Positions 1 through 13,539 are shown, counted from the stretch's first letter. The stretch: 64,000 nt of DNA from Alnus glutinosa (GCF_958979055.1 NC_084886.1:6061154-6125153), one strand, 5' to 3'. The notes: a model not told the origin generated them from the sequence alone. Made by a program: numbers and translations.

Positions 1-2089
1 GTAACCAAAGATATAAAATTCTAAATACATCCCAAAAACATGAGAAGAGTCCACGAACAGTATATTAATGTTTCTCTCATTTGCATCATAACAAAAAAAA
101 AAGTAGCTTTTTTTTCTGTGCTCTTCCGGAACAAAGAACAGACCTAAAATGTGATAAACAAGGATTCTGAACTGGTAGAGTAAAATATTATGCATTGACT
201 TAGCCAAGCATTTAGATGTCACGTTTATGGAAAATGTCTGTAGTTGTATGCATGGCACATAAAAAGTCAGAACACGAAAAAATAGCAAGTGCTCAGAAAT
301 TGCATGATAATGATGGTATAATAATTCTCCCCATCCCCCGGGCCAATTACTTATAAAAAAAATTAAAAAAAAAAAAAAACAGATGACATTGATAGTCTTC
401 CAGAAAAGCTTTTCCCCTCTTCAAGAAGCCTCCCTCCTGGCTGATTTATGTGCTGAAGTGAAGAACTTCACCTACTCTAAAAGTGTCAAGGAATTACCCA
501 TACCTATGTAAGCTATAGTACCAATGAACAACATTAAGTCACCCTCTACAATCTAGAGGGAAACCAAACTTGTAAGAATGTCTGACTTTTACAACTCAGA
601 TAAAGCAGATAAATCACAAATTATGTTTCCCTTTACCAATTATGCCCCCTTGAGAAATCTTGCCATTTTCCAGTGACCACAATTGCTGTTGTAATAAATT
701 AAAGATTTGAACGGCAAACAAGTAGAGAAATGGAAGAAAAAAAAATATAACAATCACACACAAGGACACAAATTTATGTGATTCGACACAATGGCTTACG
801 TCCACAGGTGGAGACCAAATTCACAAACAAAATATCCTCACTCACAAAGAATTTTCTAGTATCCTAAATCTCCAAGCAGGCTATAACCAAGCTCTTTCTA
901 ACACAACCTCTAATTCTCAAAGTATTATGCGGAATATCCATATATAGCCAAAGTTTCCAACCAATGCAAGGAAATACTTCCTCATGAAGAAAACAGCCTT
1001 TAGCCGAAATAAAAGGCTGTTGAAAAAATGTCTTTGAAAGCTGCAATCAAAGTTGGCTTGGTGAACTGACAAAATCCATGTATTAAGTAAATTAGCTGCA
1101 TTGGTACAGACAGAAGAATTTGGGTGGCAAGAAAATAGGTTGGGCGGCGACATAAAGGCGCATTAAATGCACCATGGGTGTCAAGCAAATAGGTCCATAA
1201 AAGGTGGATGAAATTCAAACCACGTGTAACAGTTACTTTATAAACACTCATGATTTTATTAGTAGATACATGCAATATAGGGATCTGCTATATCTTAAAG
1301 ATCCTGATTCCATGACCCAAACTTATTCATTTTCTTTTTTGTGAGGTTGCAGCATTAAAAATACAGTTTTACAATTCCCAAACATGAGAGAAAGGAGGAT
1401 CCTTTCAAAGTTTTCATCACCAGAGCCTAGGGAAAAGTAGCTGCTCCAAATTAATTTCAAGGACATAAATCAAACAAAATTTAACTCAGTAAAGCCTTAT
1501 CCCACCTAGTTGGGATCGTAAACCAACTGATGGGAGAAAAACTCAAAGACAGTTGTTCCTAATACTTGTGATCTCAGTTCTGATAAATTATCTATATGAG
1601 GAGCAACAATAACAAAATAAAAATAAATAAAGAGAAAAAAAAAATGAGCATGCCTGAAATATAAAAAAGCAGTAAGAAGAGTAAGTTTCTGATGACTAAA
1701 AGGATTACAGTAGAATAAAACCACTTTAATGAAACCTAGAAGAAGCCTAATGGGGGCTAATACAAAAGAGCATATTCAATCATGATTGCTGACAATGAAA
1801 GCAATAACAAGATGATAGTTGGTACAACTTATAGGTCCGAATAGCACAATCAGATCAGAAGAAAAGATAGAATAGAAGAGTTCAAAATATCACGCTGCAT
1901 AATGAAAATACAGCTTTGGACACACTGCAGTTATAGACAGGCTTCATGCTGTTAAGTAGGCTAGCATAATGATTTAGCAAGTTTTGCAACCAAACCACCT
2001 TCTAATTCACAAAGTTGAGATTTCAAGAAGAAAATGGCTCAAACACAAAAGTAGATATGTTCAAATCTCTTTATGCTTGGATAGCGACG
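1..2089. other. Intronic sequence, no coding exon recognised
   Basis: This AT-rich stretch lies left of the last identifiable RSA1-like exon. I looked for the expected continuation of the DBC1 domain on the minus strand and saw none, so it is read as intron. It holds short A/T homopolymers and nothing else I can support. Confidence 0.5.
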
Positions 2090-2245
2090 TACAATAGTCC
2101 TCGTTTTTCTAGTTTAACTGCATTTCTGGACTTGTGTTCTTTTTCTCCCTAATTGGGGTCTCTCTTGTATACTTCATGTGTACTTCGGATGCACCCTTCT
2201 AGCCTTTCTATTGAGATTGAATTACTTATCAAAAGAATTTTTTGA
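2090..2245 (+). mobile_element. LINE 3'-end fragment
   Basis: The stretch contains the tail pattern seen several times in this window: CTTGTATACTTCATGTGTAC, then a short run ending in ATTGAATTACTTATCAAAAG. This matches the 3' ends of the other L1-type LINE remnants here. No coding part is recognisable. It lies within the leftmost intron of the RSA1-like gene, in the opposite orientation to the gene. Confidence 0.5.
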
Positions 2246-2397
2246 GGCATTCCATTCCAATGTCAGCCTTAAATAACTCAAAAGCATAATGAAATAAGCT
2301 ACAGAAGCCATGACAAGTAGCTTCACTGCCATTGAAAGGATCCAAAGTAACTGAAGAGGTCTTAATAAATGAAACAATTATCAGAAGCAAATAATAC

Positions 2398-5300
2398 CTC
2401 AAGAAATCGATTCCAATGCGAGCAGTTCTGCAAATCAAGTTGAGTAACATCTTTCGCATATCTACAGAGTAAAAATCAATTCAGTTCAGTTGAAAAAGGT
2501 ACTATTTCTCAATATTCCTTTACAACAAATAACAGACGGCACAAACCTAAGGGCTGTCTGAACTAAAGAGGTTTCATCAACTGATGGGTCACCACCATCA
2601 GCAGAATTCCATGGACCACCAATTGCCATCAAAGACTGGTCCTTTCTTAGCACTGCAAACCTGAGGATATTGCAAATATGGGGTATGCGATCACCATAAC
2701 TTTTTTCAGATGACAGCTCCTCCAAAGCATTCTTGCTAAGTCCACTCATCAAGATCATCTGAACCAAAGAGAAAAAGAACCCTTACTCAAGCAGAAATTT
2801 TTTTTGATACAATTCATTATCCAAAAGCAGCTTTAAAATAATAAAATTATATCGCACATAAATAACAGATCCATCAGGATAAAACAAATAAATTAGAAAA
2901 GTTTCCAATATAGAGAGAGAGAGAGGTGACACCAATCCTTGGCCATAACAATCACAATAAAGCAACATCACCAAGAAGTCCAAAAGGACCAAAAAGATAA
3001 TATTGTCCTCTGCAGAGAGGCAACCGATGAGAAACACACGTCAGGTTGTATTACAGTGGGGTAGGACTACATATATCATTAGTAGATTGCCAAATTGGAT
3101 TCTTTTTTTTTTAATTAGATTTCCCTCAACTTCTGAGAACCAACATTTCAATTTGTCCTATGACAAGGTCAACCTCAAGGCCTCATTCCTCTTCCTATGA
3201 GCACTCCTACACTTCAGTAGATTTTGAAAATGTAAACTTATCACGTGCCATGTCAACATACACTATTTCTCCAGTGAGTCAACATACACTATTTCTCCAG
3301 TGAGTTCCACAAAGAATTTCATCTAAATGGATGCTCAAAATTTTTACCCACGCATGATTTTTTTATCTTTTTTTTTTTTTAATATCTAGGCACAAGAGCT
3401 TCACATCTGTTCACCCCAAACTTTTTTCTGTAAAGTTCTTATTTTGAATCTTCTGTTTTACAGCTGGGAAAATGTCCTTGTGATTCATGTAAAATCTTTG
3501 CAAAAGAGGGAGAATGAAGCCTGCGTGAGAGAGCCCATTATGATTTTTTTTCTCAAGCTAAATTTATCAAAAGGAAAACCATGTTTTAAAATCTTTAATC
3601 ATAAAGCACTAATCAATCAGTTTTCTTATAATCTAAGTGTGCAATTGTTTGACTTATCCAGCATGTAGCAAAAAATCCACAATGCCAAAGAATATTAAAA
3701 ACAACCGGTTTATATAGGCTTAGAACTTGCTCATACAATATAATAACAAATACACAGGTCTAAGCTTCTGTAATCTGTTATTACTGATTTCAAAAGCAGG
3801 GCATCTCTTACTTATCAAAAAAAAAAAAAAAAAAACCAGGGCAGAATCTGAAGCACCAATTAAATAATTTGTTCACTCCATCACGATGCATAATGGTACA
3901 CTATTATGATATAAAATATAAAATGACCTACCTTTGCATTCCAGATTGTATTTCCACATTTTACACGTTCTTCAGCCAAAAGCTCGGCAGAAGGCTCTTT
4001 CAGCTCAGTTGCCCTCTCTTCTTCAACAAAATCATGCTCAAAACTGCTCCACTCAAAAAATTATTAAACAATTACGTTTACTCCTTATCTTTCCATTCTT
4101 TTAAAAAAAACAAACAAGCACGATAACGACTATCCTCTACAAGTTTTTTTAAAAAAAAAAAAATTTGGGCATTAGAAATCACCAAACCAGTTGGAATTCA
4201 AATGCTTGTTCTGAGATCCGGACTTTGTTGCCGTTTCATTTCTTTTTTTTTTTTTTTTGGCCAGCAACTTGACCAGACTTTTAGAAGAACAAGTCATAGA
4301 TTCTTTCACAAAATTTTTAAAAAACTACAAAAACAGTTCCTTGCACAAAAAAGATTGAAGGTATAAATGCATAATCGTGGATAAGCATAAGACAAACTTT
4401 GGAAAACCAGTTTAGTAACAGTATCAAAGAGACGCACCTGACAGGGGTATGGATAGAAAGCTTAAGGTTCTCTTTTGGCCAGTTCACAACAGCCTAAAAC
4501 AATTAAAACGCCACCTCAAGGCAAATATTCAACTATATAAACTTGAAAAATGAAAATAAATAATAAAGACTGACCTTGGAAAATTCTTGGGACACAAAGA
4601 GTCTAGGATATCTCTTATCTATTGACAAAAAATCCCTCTCTATATCAACCAAACTGGATGAGTAAACCTGCAAGTGGACAGCATTGATTACTAAGAGTGA
4701 AATCCAAGCACAACAGGCAGACGAAAATTCGAGCATGCACCAAAATACATAGTCCATAACAGACGAAAAAATCTCATATCATTTTTCTCCTGTCTCTAAA
4801 TCATTCACTTCTCTTCCATAAAAATGTAAACTTTCAAAATTGCAACAGATATTGATAAACATCCACCATCAGCCATGAACAAAATAAATCACACACAAGT
4901 TTACTAGATTCAAAATAAAGTCAAAAGGCCGAAAATCGTAGAAAAGCTAAAGGTTGGCAACGATATCTCCATAAAAAGCACCTGTGAGATCAATATGATG
5001 TACGAAACAGAAGGCCAAGAGATTGGACAAGGGATAGATGTTCTGAGAATGGGGAGTAGCCAAGGAAATAGACGGGAAAGAGCAAAAAGAAAACCCCAGA
5101 TGCAAACATTACCAACCAGATCCAAATGACCAACAGGAGGAAATATGGAAGAAAAATAGCCCCATATTCATTGGGGTACTAGGCATGACAAGACCGAGCA
5201 AACCCAAAGAAGTAAAAACTGATACCCAAAGCCAAAGATAAAAAAATAATACGAAAGGAGTAAGGCCACAACTACAGCAATAACAGGAAGCAACAAGATT

Positions 5301-8292
5301 GAATCATATGAAGCCCTCAACTCCACATCCCCCAGGAAAAACAGCAGATCCTTGAAGACAATATTTTCATTATCATTAAATTTCCTAAGCTCTTTACATG
5401 TTTTTTTACCTTGCAGACATATTCTCTCCGTTTTTCTTTAACAGGTGAATGAAGCCTTCAGCATAAGAGAACACCAAGTTAGTTACAAGGGCTGCAAGAT
5501 ACACAAGCGGCTATATATTCAGAACTAGAGCAGGACGCAAAATAAAACATCAAGATCCACCTATGCAGAGCATCATAACGTGGGGAATCCCGTCGCAAAG
5601 GTTTCCCCTCCTTCGCCAAAGAGGAACCAGGTCGGTCTCGAGAGAATCTTGGTGGAGATCGACCACGCCTGGCTTCAAGTCCACGTTTGCGCTCTCGCTC
5701 TCTCTCCTTCTCCCGTCGTTCAACGATGCGTTCCCTTTCACGCTCTCTTTCTCGTTCTCGTTCTCGTTCGCGTTCCCGCTCTCGTTCCCATTCCTTCTCC
5801 CTTTCTCTACCTCTCTCTCTCTCACGCAAACGTTCCGAACGCCGCTCCTCCTCCCTTAGCTCGAACTCCCGAAGATATGCAGCCCTGTCATCCTTGCGAT
5901 CGTCAACCCTTGAATGACTGCTGCGTGACAACATGCTACCTGGATAATCCAATTCGAGGGATGTGCCATGAATCCCTTTTCCCGAGGCATAGTCCCTACC
6001 AGGAGGCAGGCTCACTCCATAACCAGGATTTGAAGAACTTTGTGCATACATGATATCATCCATGTTTCTATGGGGAGCTGCCCCTAATATTGATGGAGCT
6101 TGTTGCCCACTATATGAAGAAGCACTAAGCATAGATAAACTGCGAGGATCAGCATCCACTCTTCCTCCATAAGAGATAAGATCTTGGGTGGCGTGGCGAC
6201 TAGCAGTACCCCTTGCTGCAAGATAATCTGCTTGTCTGCCAGAAATGTGTTGCTACTCAGTGTTGTAAGGAATATATTGCAATCTAATATAACTGTGCAT
6301 AGACGATACCACTGAGAGTAAACCCACTTCATTAAATAAAATCAAAGATGACCTTAGCCCTTCATTATTGGGAAAAGGATATAATTCATAAATGAATATA
6401 GTTGCTATGAAAAGATGAAGTTACATTAATAAAATCATAAAGTTACCATCTATCAATGAAAAGCTAAAAGTACCTGGCACTCCCATCCAGAGAAGCAGAT
6501 TGCAGCGATTGAGCTTTTAATAATTGTTCTTGTCGAAGCAATGCCTGATCAATGCGATCATACATATCGGTCTGTTGATTTAAATAACAAAAACCAAGAT
6601 CATTATCATTATGAAAAAAAAAAAATACAAACAAAAACAAAGCATATTTCATCAAAAGGAAAATAATACAAAAAGAAGCAGAAACTAACAAAATTGTTTC
6701 AAAATGATGAAAATGTTGTACCTGATTTTGATGACTAAAAGCAATAGAATCAGCATATCGTCCAGTTGGTTCGCTTTGCAAGTCCCTACCAACATAGGCA
6801 CTCTGTCGGTCACCATATTGTCGTCTTTCTATTCCAGGATAATCTGGAACCTTCTCCGCATACAATTGATCACCTTTGTGACTATATCCATGGCCTGATG
6901 ATGAGACATAGTCACTCGCTGCAAATTTAGGCGAATCTGCTATAGCCGAGGCATAGCCACCATGACCTTCTAAAGCTGATGGTCCGGCACCTTTCACATT
7001 CAATGCGGGAACCTATATAAAGAAAGCTATTCAAGTACTTATATGACACCAGATGCTTCGCTCAAAAATTGAACAGCTAATTAAAGCCAAGACTTGGATG
7101 AGTGAACCCCAAAAAGCTCACAAAGGATTATGACCAAGCTGGCAGGATGCATGCAGTCAAAGAGAATGTAACCTAGTGTTATGTTCAAGTGATGATATTA
7201 TCTCCTTCCAAGAGTACTACCCTATACATAGTCAATTGTTTGGGGAGCATAGTTGACAGGATATAGGCACAGGAAGTAGAGAGGTCCCCAACTAAAGTTT
7301 TCCCCCAGATGCAAAGAGGCATATAGTCAATAAGAATGATATGGGGCATCAATGTCATAAGACAGCTAATAAAATAAATTATAAACTCTTTGGAAGCAGA
7401 AAAATAAGATTGACCCAGCGCAACTCCAAGTAAAATGTCTGGGATGAGGTTTTGTTGAGCAGAGATGAGATAATGCATAAGTAACCAAAAAAGGAAAAAA
7501 AAAATTAAAAAATACAATTCACTGACCTGCTGAGCACCACTTAATGCAGCTGAGCCATACACAGAGCTATACTGGCCCCCATAGTGAGCTACAGCTTGAG
7601 GATGAGCTCTATACCCACCAGCGTCGGCTTCTTGAGAGCCACCTAACATTGATGAGTGTCGAGAAGCCAATGACGGTTGAGCCCCATCAGGGCCTCCAAC
7701 AGAATTGCTAGAATAGGAAGGTCCCAACTACAAAAATACAATAAATAAAGGACAGTGAGACCCCTACTCTATAAGCAAGGCCACAACTCCCACATTTCAA
7801 CACAGAATAGGGACACCAAACACACACGTGTGACACAACAACTCCTTGAAGTTTAGACATAAAAAAATATCTATATATGCTTGCATTTGTCCTCAAGGCA
7901 GTCAAAGAACAGCCTTGTACTGGTTTCTTCAGTCAGAAAGTACAATATATTCGGTTCCAATTTCTCTTAGTTCCAGCATTAAAACAAGCAAAGATTCACT
8001 CTTTTTCAAGAGTCCAAACCGGCACTGGCAGCACCGTTATCGAATCAAAAGAATTTATTTAACCAACCAAAATCAAATATCAAAAAATGAGTGGCTACGC
8101 ATTCCATGAAATTGAAATAAAACCCAGCGAGAACAACACAAAAGATGCTCCAAGCAAAGCTAAAGATAAAGTTTTGACTCTGACTAACACAATAAAAAAT
8201 AAAAAATAAAAAAAACTTACATTTGTGCCGTACGCGGATTGCCCGGCGAACGATTTCTGTCCATACGCATTGCTACCTCTAGAAGAGTACAT
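2398..8292 (-). CDS. RSA1: CCAR1/DBC1-like protein (SHORT ROOT IN SALT MEDIUM 1 type), 5' part
   Basis: Eleven exons, all in consistent phase: 8292-8221, 7727-7527, 7012-6722, 6571-6474, 6235-5561, 5455-5410, 4667-4575, 4493-4438, 4043-3932, 2758-2547, 2461-2398. They give about 640 residues. The last visible exon ends GAG|GTATTA in phase 0 and no continuation is recognisable to its left, so the gene leaves the window inside an intron of at least 2.4 kb. The start MYSSRGSNAYGQ is typical of the plant family. A Gly/Ser/Tyr-rich N-terminus is followed by an Arg/Glu dipeptide tract (about residues 345-410). Then come a conserved block with RYPRLFVSQEF and NWPKENLKLSIHTPV and a DBC1-type domain (inactive Nudix fold) containing LRFAVLRKDQSLMAIGGPW. 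The Arabidopsis relative (RSA1/EMB1579) is a nuclear protein tied to salt response and embryo development. The function here is inferred from homology. Confidence 0.85.
3252..3303. repeat. 26-bp tandem duplication
   Basis: Two adjacent copies of GTCAACATACACTATTTCTC plus CAGTGA, period 26 bases, appear identical. They lie in the intron of the RSA1-like gene between the exons ending at 3932 and starting at 2758. Confidence 0.85.
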
Positions 8293-8567
8293 GTTCCTTC
8301 ACATACAGAGATATAAATTACGAATAGATTAACCTACATTAAAAACATGTCACAAAAACGATATTAGAGAAACAAAGGATCCAGTTTTTCAAATAACATA
8401 ATATCAAGGAAATCGAATTGAAGCTGTGGCGAAGCTTTTGGTTATTGTAAATTTGTACTTTTGCGTTGAGATCCCAACATTTGAGAGGTAAAGTGAAGGA
8501 AATACTGTACGCAGGATATAAAGAAAACGAAACCCTAGCGGAGATATACGGCGGTGATCCAACTTAC

Positions 8568-8690
8568 GAAAGTTTTGTGCGGTCGAGCAGCCGAAAACCC
8601 TAACACAGACAACGACGACTGCGAAAGTCTGAGGGATAAGAAATAAAAAGAAATTCCCGAAATTCGTTTGCCTTAATCGCAATATCACTG
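8568..8690 (-). other. Probable non-coding first exon (5' UTR) of the RSA1-like gene
   Basis: On the minus strand a CG-richer stretch ends in CTTTC|GTAAGTTGG, a strong splice donor (GT at 8567-8566), about 270 bases upstream of the ATG at 8292. The short exon that carries the ATG would be entered through an acceptor shortly before it. The upstream limit near 8690 is a guess from base composition. This is an inference without transcript support. Confidence 0.4.
8594..8603. promoter_or_regulatory. Telo-box-like motif (AAAACCCTAA)
   Basis: The + strand reads AAAACCCTAA inside the presumed leader of the RSA1-like gene. Such AAACCCTAA boxes are common near transcription starts of plant housekeeping and translation-related genes. 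Only the motif is seen; activity is not shown. Confidence 0.35.
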
Positions 8691-8910
8691 GTCGGGTCGG
8701 GCCGGGCTGAGTGAGCTTGAACGAACGACCGTCAAAATTTGGGTTTTAATTTGACTTGTTTGGAAAGTGGAATTCTTACGGAGCTAACTTGGGCCGAGGT
8801 GTTCGTCCTTGGTGCTGACCCGTCCATTGCATTCCCAAAAGCTGATGATCTTTGGGACTTGGGCCCTGAAGGCACAACCCCCAAAAGAAAAATAGCCCTT
8901 TCTAAATAAG

Positions 8911-9089
8911 AGTAATGTATGTTATAAACCCTTTTTTCTTTTTCTTTTTCTTTTTTTATCCTCCAAAATTAATTAGCTCTTAAAATTATTATTGGATTTT
9001 GAATGAATCACTATTGAATTTTGATCCAATAATGATTTTTAAAGCTACATCAACTTTAGGAGAATAAAAATATAATTTATAGCATTACT
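8911..9089. mobile_element. Fold-back MITE
   Basis: The ends are inverted: AGTAATGTATGTTATAAACC on the left and, reversed, AGTAATGCTATAAATTATA on the right. The arms extend inward with imperfect pairing through TTATTATTGGAT / TCATTATTGGAT. There is no coding potential. A related right end, AGAATAAAAATATAATTTAT, recurs at 14024. Confidence 0.6.
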
Positions 9090-9198
9090 GGGAGTGGCCG
9101 ACGCAACTTCATCAAGATGTCACTGTCATTAGCATAAGGAGGGAGAGGATGTGGGTCGTGACGTGATGGAAGTCAAGTAGCAAACATCAAACATGTAG

Positions 9199-10002
9199 GC
9201 CTCATTTGGTTCGCATAATAGGTCCCTGAAATTGAACAGTCATTATTTTGTTTGGTAGGGATCTATTTTTAGAATAGTTATTCCTGTTATAATAATTATT
9301 CCCTTACGAAGATGAATACATTTTTCTCTAAAAATTGAGAAAAATAGCTATTCTTAAAAGAATATACTATATTTTTCAGGAAAAACGACTAATTATTCTT
9401 AATTTTTTCTCAATTTTTTTTTTTTTTTTTTTAAAAAAAAAACCCTACCTTTACAATGCCTCAAAAACATCAAGTTAATTTTCAATTTCCTTAGAATATG
9501 CAATTCCTTCCCTTCCATTTTCCCTCAATTTTCCTTTTAATCAAATAGACTTCGATCCAAAACACAAATTCATAAAAATATAATAGATGCAACTAACGCC
9601 AAATAATTCAAGCTAATTCTCAACTTCCATAGAAACCACATGAAACTCAAACATCATAAACAAAACAAACCCTAGAATATCAAATAAATTCTTAATGTTC
9701 CATAAAAACCACATAATACTTAAAATATGAAATTTGATTCCGCACAACTTAATTACCAATATTCTCAATAATGAAACACACAGAACTCAACCAATAGCAC
9801 TCACATCGGGTATCTTTTTTCTTTTTTCAAAAAAAAAAAGTTAATGTGGGGTTTTTTTTTATTAATTTTGATTGAATTCTAATTAAAGTATATGTGACTA
9901 AACTAAATAGTAGGAATAACCGATTAATTCCACTCTCTTTTATGTCCGGTAATAACTATTCAATTTTTCAATGAAACACTTATTCCGCAAATCAAAAGGG
10001 AC
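9199..10002. mobile_element. Non-autonomous DNA transposon, about 800 bp
   Basis: Imperfect terminal inverted repeats: GGCCTCATTTGGTTCGCATA at the left and, reversed, GTCCCTTTTGATTTGCGGAA at the right. Pairing continues inward through the GAAATTGAACAGT / GAAAAATTGAATAGT blocks and matching TTATTCCT motifs. The interior is AT-rich without an open frame. The superfamily is not settled because no clear target duplication is visible. Confidence 0.5.
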
Positions 10003-11199
10003 TGTATCGTGGTTTTTATGACAAACGTGTAGGGTGGGTATATAAAAGATACCCATTAAAAATTCAATTGATATTATTGTTTATAAGAAATTGTTATGAA
10101 AAAGGCTCAAAGTACAAATTAAGTGCTCCATTACCTTTTTATGACGTATTTAAAAATTTGATGCAACCATGTCAAAATTAAGTGCTCTCATAAGTTCTTT
10201 GTGAATATTCCCTGATATTTTTTTCCCTTTTGGTTCATTATGTTTCTCCCCTTGTATTGTTCACTGTTCAGGGGAAAAAAATAAAAAAATAAAAAATAAA
10301 TTATCAAATTACACATAGTATAGGTTAATAGGTACCGCATGTTAAATATTTTACAACATTACAAACTATCATGTCAATTAATAATTAAATTGTAGTTGAA
10401 TCAATAAAAACGCTGACATCAATCATAAAAAACTGAAAAAAAATAAAATAAAATAAAATCTTATATAGTGATGTGAGATTACGTAATTCTTATAAAAAGT
10501 TTTTAGAAATTTGTCATATATAGTGATGTGAGATTACCATTATTAAACTACGTATAATTTATTGTCTTATATCATACGCTTAGTGTTTATGTTAAACACT
10601 TAATTAATTAAAATTTTTCTCTCCCCTAGGCCTCTCTTTTTAATTTATTTTTTAATTTTTCCAAACAAAACAAGAAAAAAAAAATACACCCAAATGCATC
10701 ATGTTAGCCGGTAGAACATAAGTGTAATAACACTAATTAAGGCTATTCGTTTAAAACGAACGGTCAAATTTTATCACATCATCTATCATGTGATAAAAAA
10801 ATAAAAATTAAATCTTATTTCCAACCACCTCGATCTTTGCCCATCGCTGTCTCTTCCTATATATGCTCCTTCCCCACCTTCCCACCATCGTAGACCTCCT
10901 GGCCTATCTTGCTTTATCATCGTTTTGTCACAGGCTCGCACATGACTTCTTTGAGTCTTTGACGCACAATACTTATATCGCATTGTCGACCTTTCAAGCC
11001 TCGAGTACGAGCTTTGTGCGAAGAGAACTAAACAAAGCAATTCACGAGCTTGCCCAAATGGCGGTAAAGTAACATACCGACCATGTATGACTCGACACGT
11101 GGCCCTCTTCTTTATTTGGAATATTCTGGAAGGATCGTTGCAATGTTTAATCTTTCTATACAGGTTTAAAACCATTTAAAAAATACTCATACCATACCA
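10003..11199. other. Gene-free AT-rich spacer
   Basis: No exon or domain is recognisable. The stretch contains A/T homopolymers and two near-identical 20-base pieces, TATATAGTGATGTGAGATTA, near 10463 and 10517. Open frames around 10786-11175 have no recognisable similarity and no supporting splice or start context. Confidence 0.5.
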
Positions 11200-11310
11200 G
11201 CTGACACGATATGTTTTAAGTGGCTTATATTTTTTATGATTGATATAAAAAGTTATTTAAAACACGTTATAATAGCTTATGTGAGATGAATATGATAAAT
11301 ATGTGAAATG
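11200..11310. mobile_element. Fold-back MITE remnant
   Basis: Imperfect inverted arms around CGATATGTTTTAAGTGGCTT and, reversed, AACGTGTTTTAAATAACTT. The arms resemble those of the element at 36698-36865, so the two probably belong to one family. Confidence 0.45.
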
Positions 11311-11505
11311 AATAATATTCCTCTTAATCTCAAGAATAATAATATTTTTTTTCAAAAAAAAAAAAAAAAAAAAGTAATAATACGCACACTCACACTTTCT
11401 AATACTCAATTTTCACACTCCATTATATAACGCTTAAAACAACTATTAAATTTGTGGTGATTCTTTATGAAATTTTAATATAATAATAATTTTAAAAGTT
11501 AAAAA

Positions 11506-11561
<56 letters not shown>

Positions 11562-11770
11562 GAAAAAAAGAGTACAGTTTTAATCTTATCGGAATCCCAA
11601 ACTCCCAATAATAGAACAAAAAGCGAAGCCAACCACTTCACGCGTGCTATCGAAAAGTGGCTGATTAGATCGAATTTAACGGCTCGAAAACCAGAATATT
11701 CGTTACCATATGTAAATGCTAATAAACAATTCAACGTTGTTCAAAAAAAAAAAAAAAAATTCAACGACGC

Positions 11771-11830
11771 CACGTGCTAAGTCTGATCTTAATCGGAAGG
11801 ACACGACCACACCACGTGCTATAAAAATAT
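11771..11830 (+). promoter_or_regulatory. Paired G-boxes followed by a TATA-like element
   Basis: CACGTG occurs at 11771-11776 and 11813-11818, and the second copy runs directly into CTATAAAAATA. The spacing looks like a core promoter, but no coding region follows within reach, so it may be the relic of a lost gene or chance. Confidence 0.25.
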
Positions 11831-12636
11831 TGTTGAAAACGTTGTCCAAATCAAGGGGGCTCATCTGCTCCAATAAGGGCACATTAGTGACGTGGCAAGA
11901 TAAGAACCACAAGAACCTTCACCAAAGATTTCTCGTAGCCTTATCCTAGCCTACCCTTTTGTTGGCAGGACACGCGTCACATGGTCAAAGTGGAGTTGAT
12001 GTCGACGTCTGTAGGCTGATTAGTAAAGAGAGGAAAGAGGGTAGTATTCCAGGTGAAGATGGTGGAAGTGTGGAACTCTCTTTTGACCCAATCAATTGGA
12101 AAGATTTTTATTATTATTCTTCACTCTCACCCAATCGCGTTTCTTCATATTATTGAAGTTTCTATCTACATTTATGTCTATTTTGTACAGCTACCTATAT
12201 GGTATCCTATTCGGTATATACTTTGAGTATCATACAGCAACTTTTTTAGTTACTTCCAAAATTAAAACAATATATTATTTTAGTGGCCATTATATTATCT
12301 TCCACTTAGAATAAAATACTCTCCTAATATATTGTCCGTATTAAAAAAAAAAAGTCAAAAATTATTTATAGTTTAAAAAAATTATAACAATTTTTAAGTT
12401 TTATTTATTCATATTTTTAATATATTTATATTTTATTAATTATAATGGACACGTGTCGATTTTTTATTGGGTATGACGTGACAAACTAACGGATTCTTTT
12501 AATTTAGTGGAAGGAAAACGGGTTCAGGAAGTGATTCGTAATTATAATTTACCACAATGACCTTCCATAAACTTTTTGTACTACAGTGAGTGATTCATAA
12601 TTTAAGCCATCTCCAGGGACCAATAATGTAATTATC

Positions 12637-12711
<75 letters not shown>

Positions 12712-13539
12712 CCTTAATTGTTAATTAAATAAAAAATCCAATCCGCAACTTTACTTACCCCTTTATATTCTATTGACATTTAACAACACGTTGATCTATT
12801 CAACTATTCTATTCAAATTTATTCTACTGTATACTATTTTTTCCTCCCTCTTCCCCCATTTGAATGGAAAAGAAAAAGAAAAAACTACTTTTTCCAAGTT
12901 TCTAAGTCTCTCTTTCAAACACAACCTAAAATACAATTAAACATGCTATTTTTATTTATTTATTTATTAATTCAAATTAAACACGCTATTAGTTTACATT
13001 GGACTTGTTCACCTTTCATTTGGATAAAGAACACAAATCCATAAATAGAATTTGACGCATCTTATCTTCCTCCTTATAGATTAGCATAAACACCGTACTT
13101 TGGCATGTGATTACAATTTAATAATAAAAAATCCAATCCGCAACTTTAAATTAAAAAAATAAAAAATAAAAATCCAATCCGTAACTTTACTTATCAAAAT
13201 TGCTTACATACACAGCTAATAGAGAATGTGATTGTCACGTATATTTTTAACATGCATTTTAGGCACGTGTCAGTTTAATATATTAAATTTTAAAAAATTA
13301 ATGAAAATCTCTTATTTGGGCACTTCAATATTTTAAAGAAGCTGTTGGCGAATTAAAATTTGAATTATAAAATATTATAATTACACACCAATTTGTTTGT
13401 TCAATGCCATTCATAAATTATATTTTTATTTTATAATGTTAACTAGGTGTGTTCTTACCAATTGTTTTTTTTTTAAAAAAAATATAAATTAATCTAACAA
13501 ATTAATTGAGACAGTCACTTTAATTTTATAAAATAAATG
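11831..13539. other. Gene-free spacer with a CA/TA microsatellite
   Basis: No recognisable exon. Small open frames at 11959-12314 lack any family signature. The stretch contains the microsatellite at 12638-12709 and duplicated phrases such as AAATCCAATCCGCAACTTTA near 12730 and 13125, suggesting old repeat debris. Confidence 0.5.
12638..12709. repeat. (CA)n(TA)n microsatellite
   Basis: A short run of CA dinucleotides passes directly into about 30 uninterrupted TA units. Confidence 0.95.

Noticed and set aside
5563..6053. Three + strand open frames over the RSA1-like exon, one rich in SR dipeptides
   Set aside because: They are antisense mirrors of the Arg/Glu tract. The minus-strand frame has phase-consistent introns and family similarity.
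10786..11175. 129-codon minus frame and an overlapping + frame
   Set aside because: No domain, splice context or family resemblance, and the region is repeat-like.
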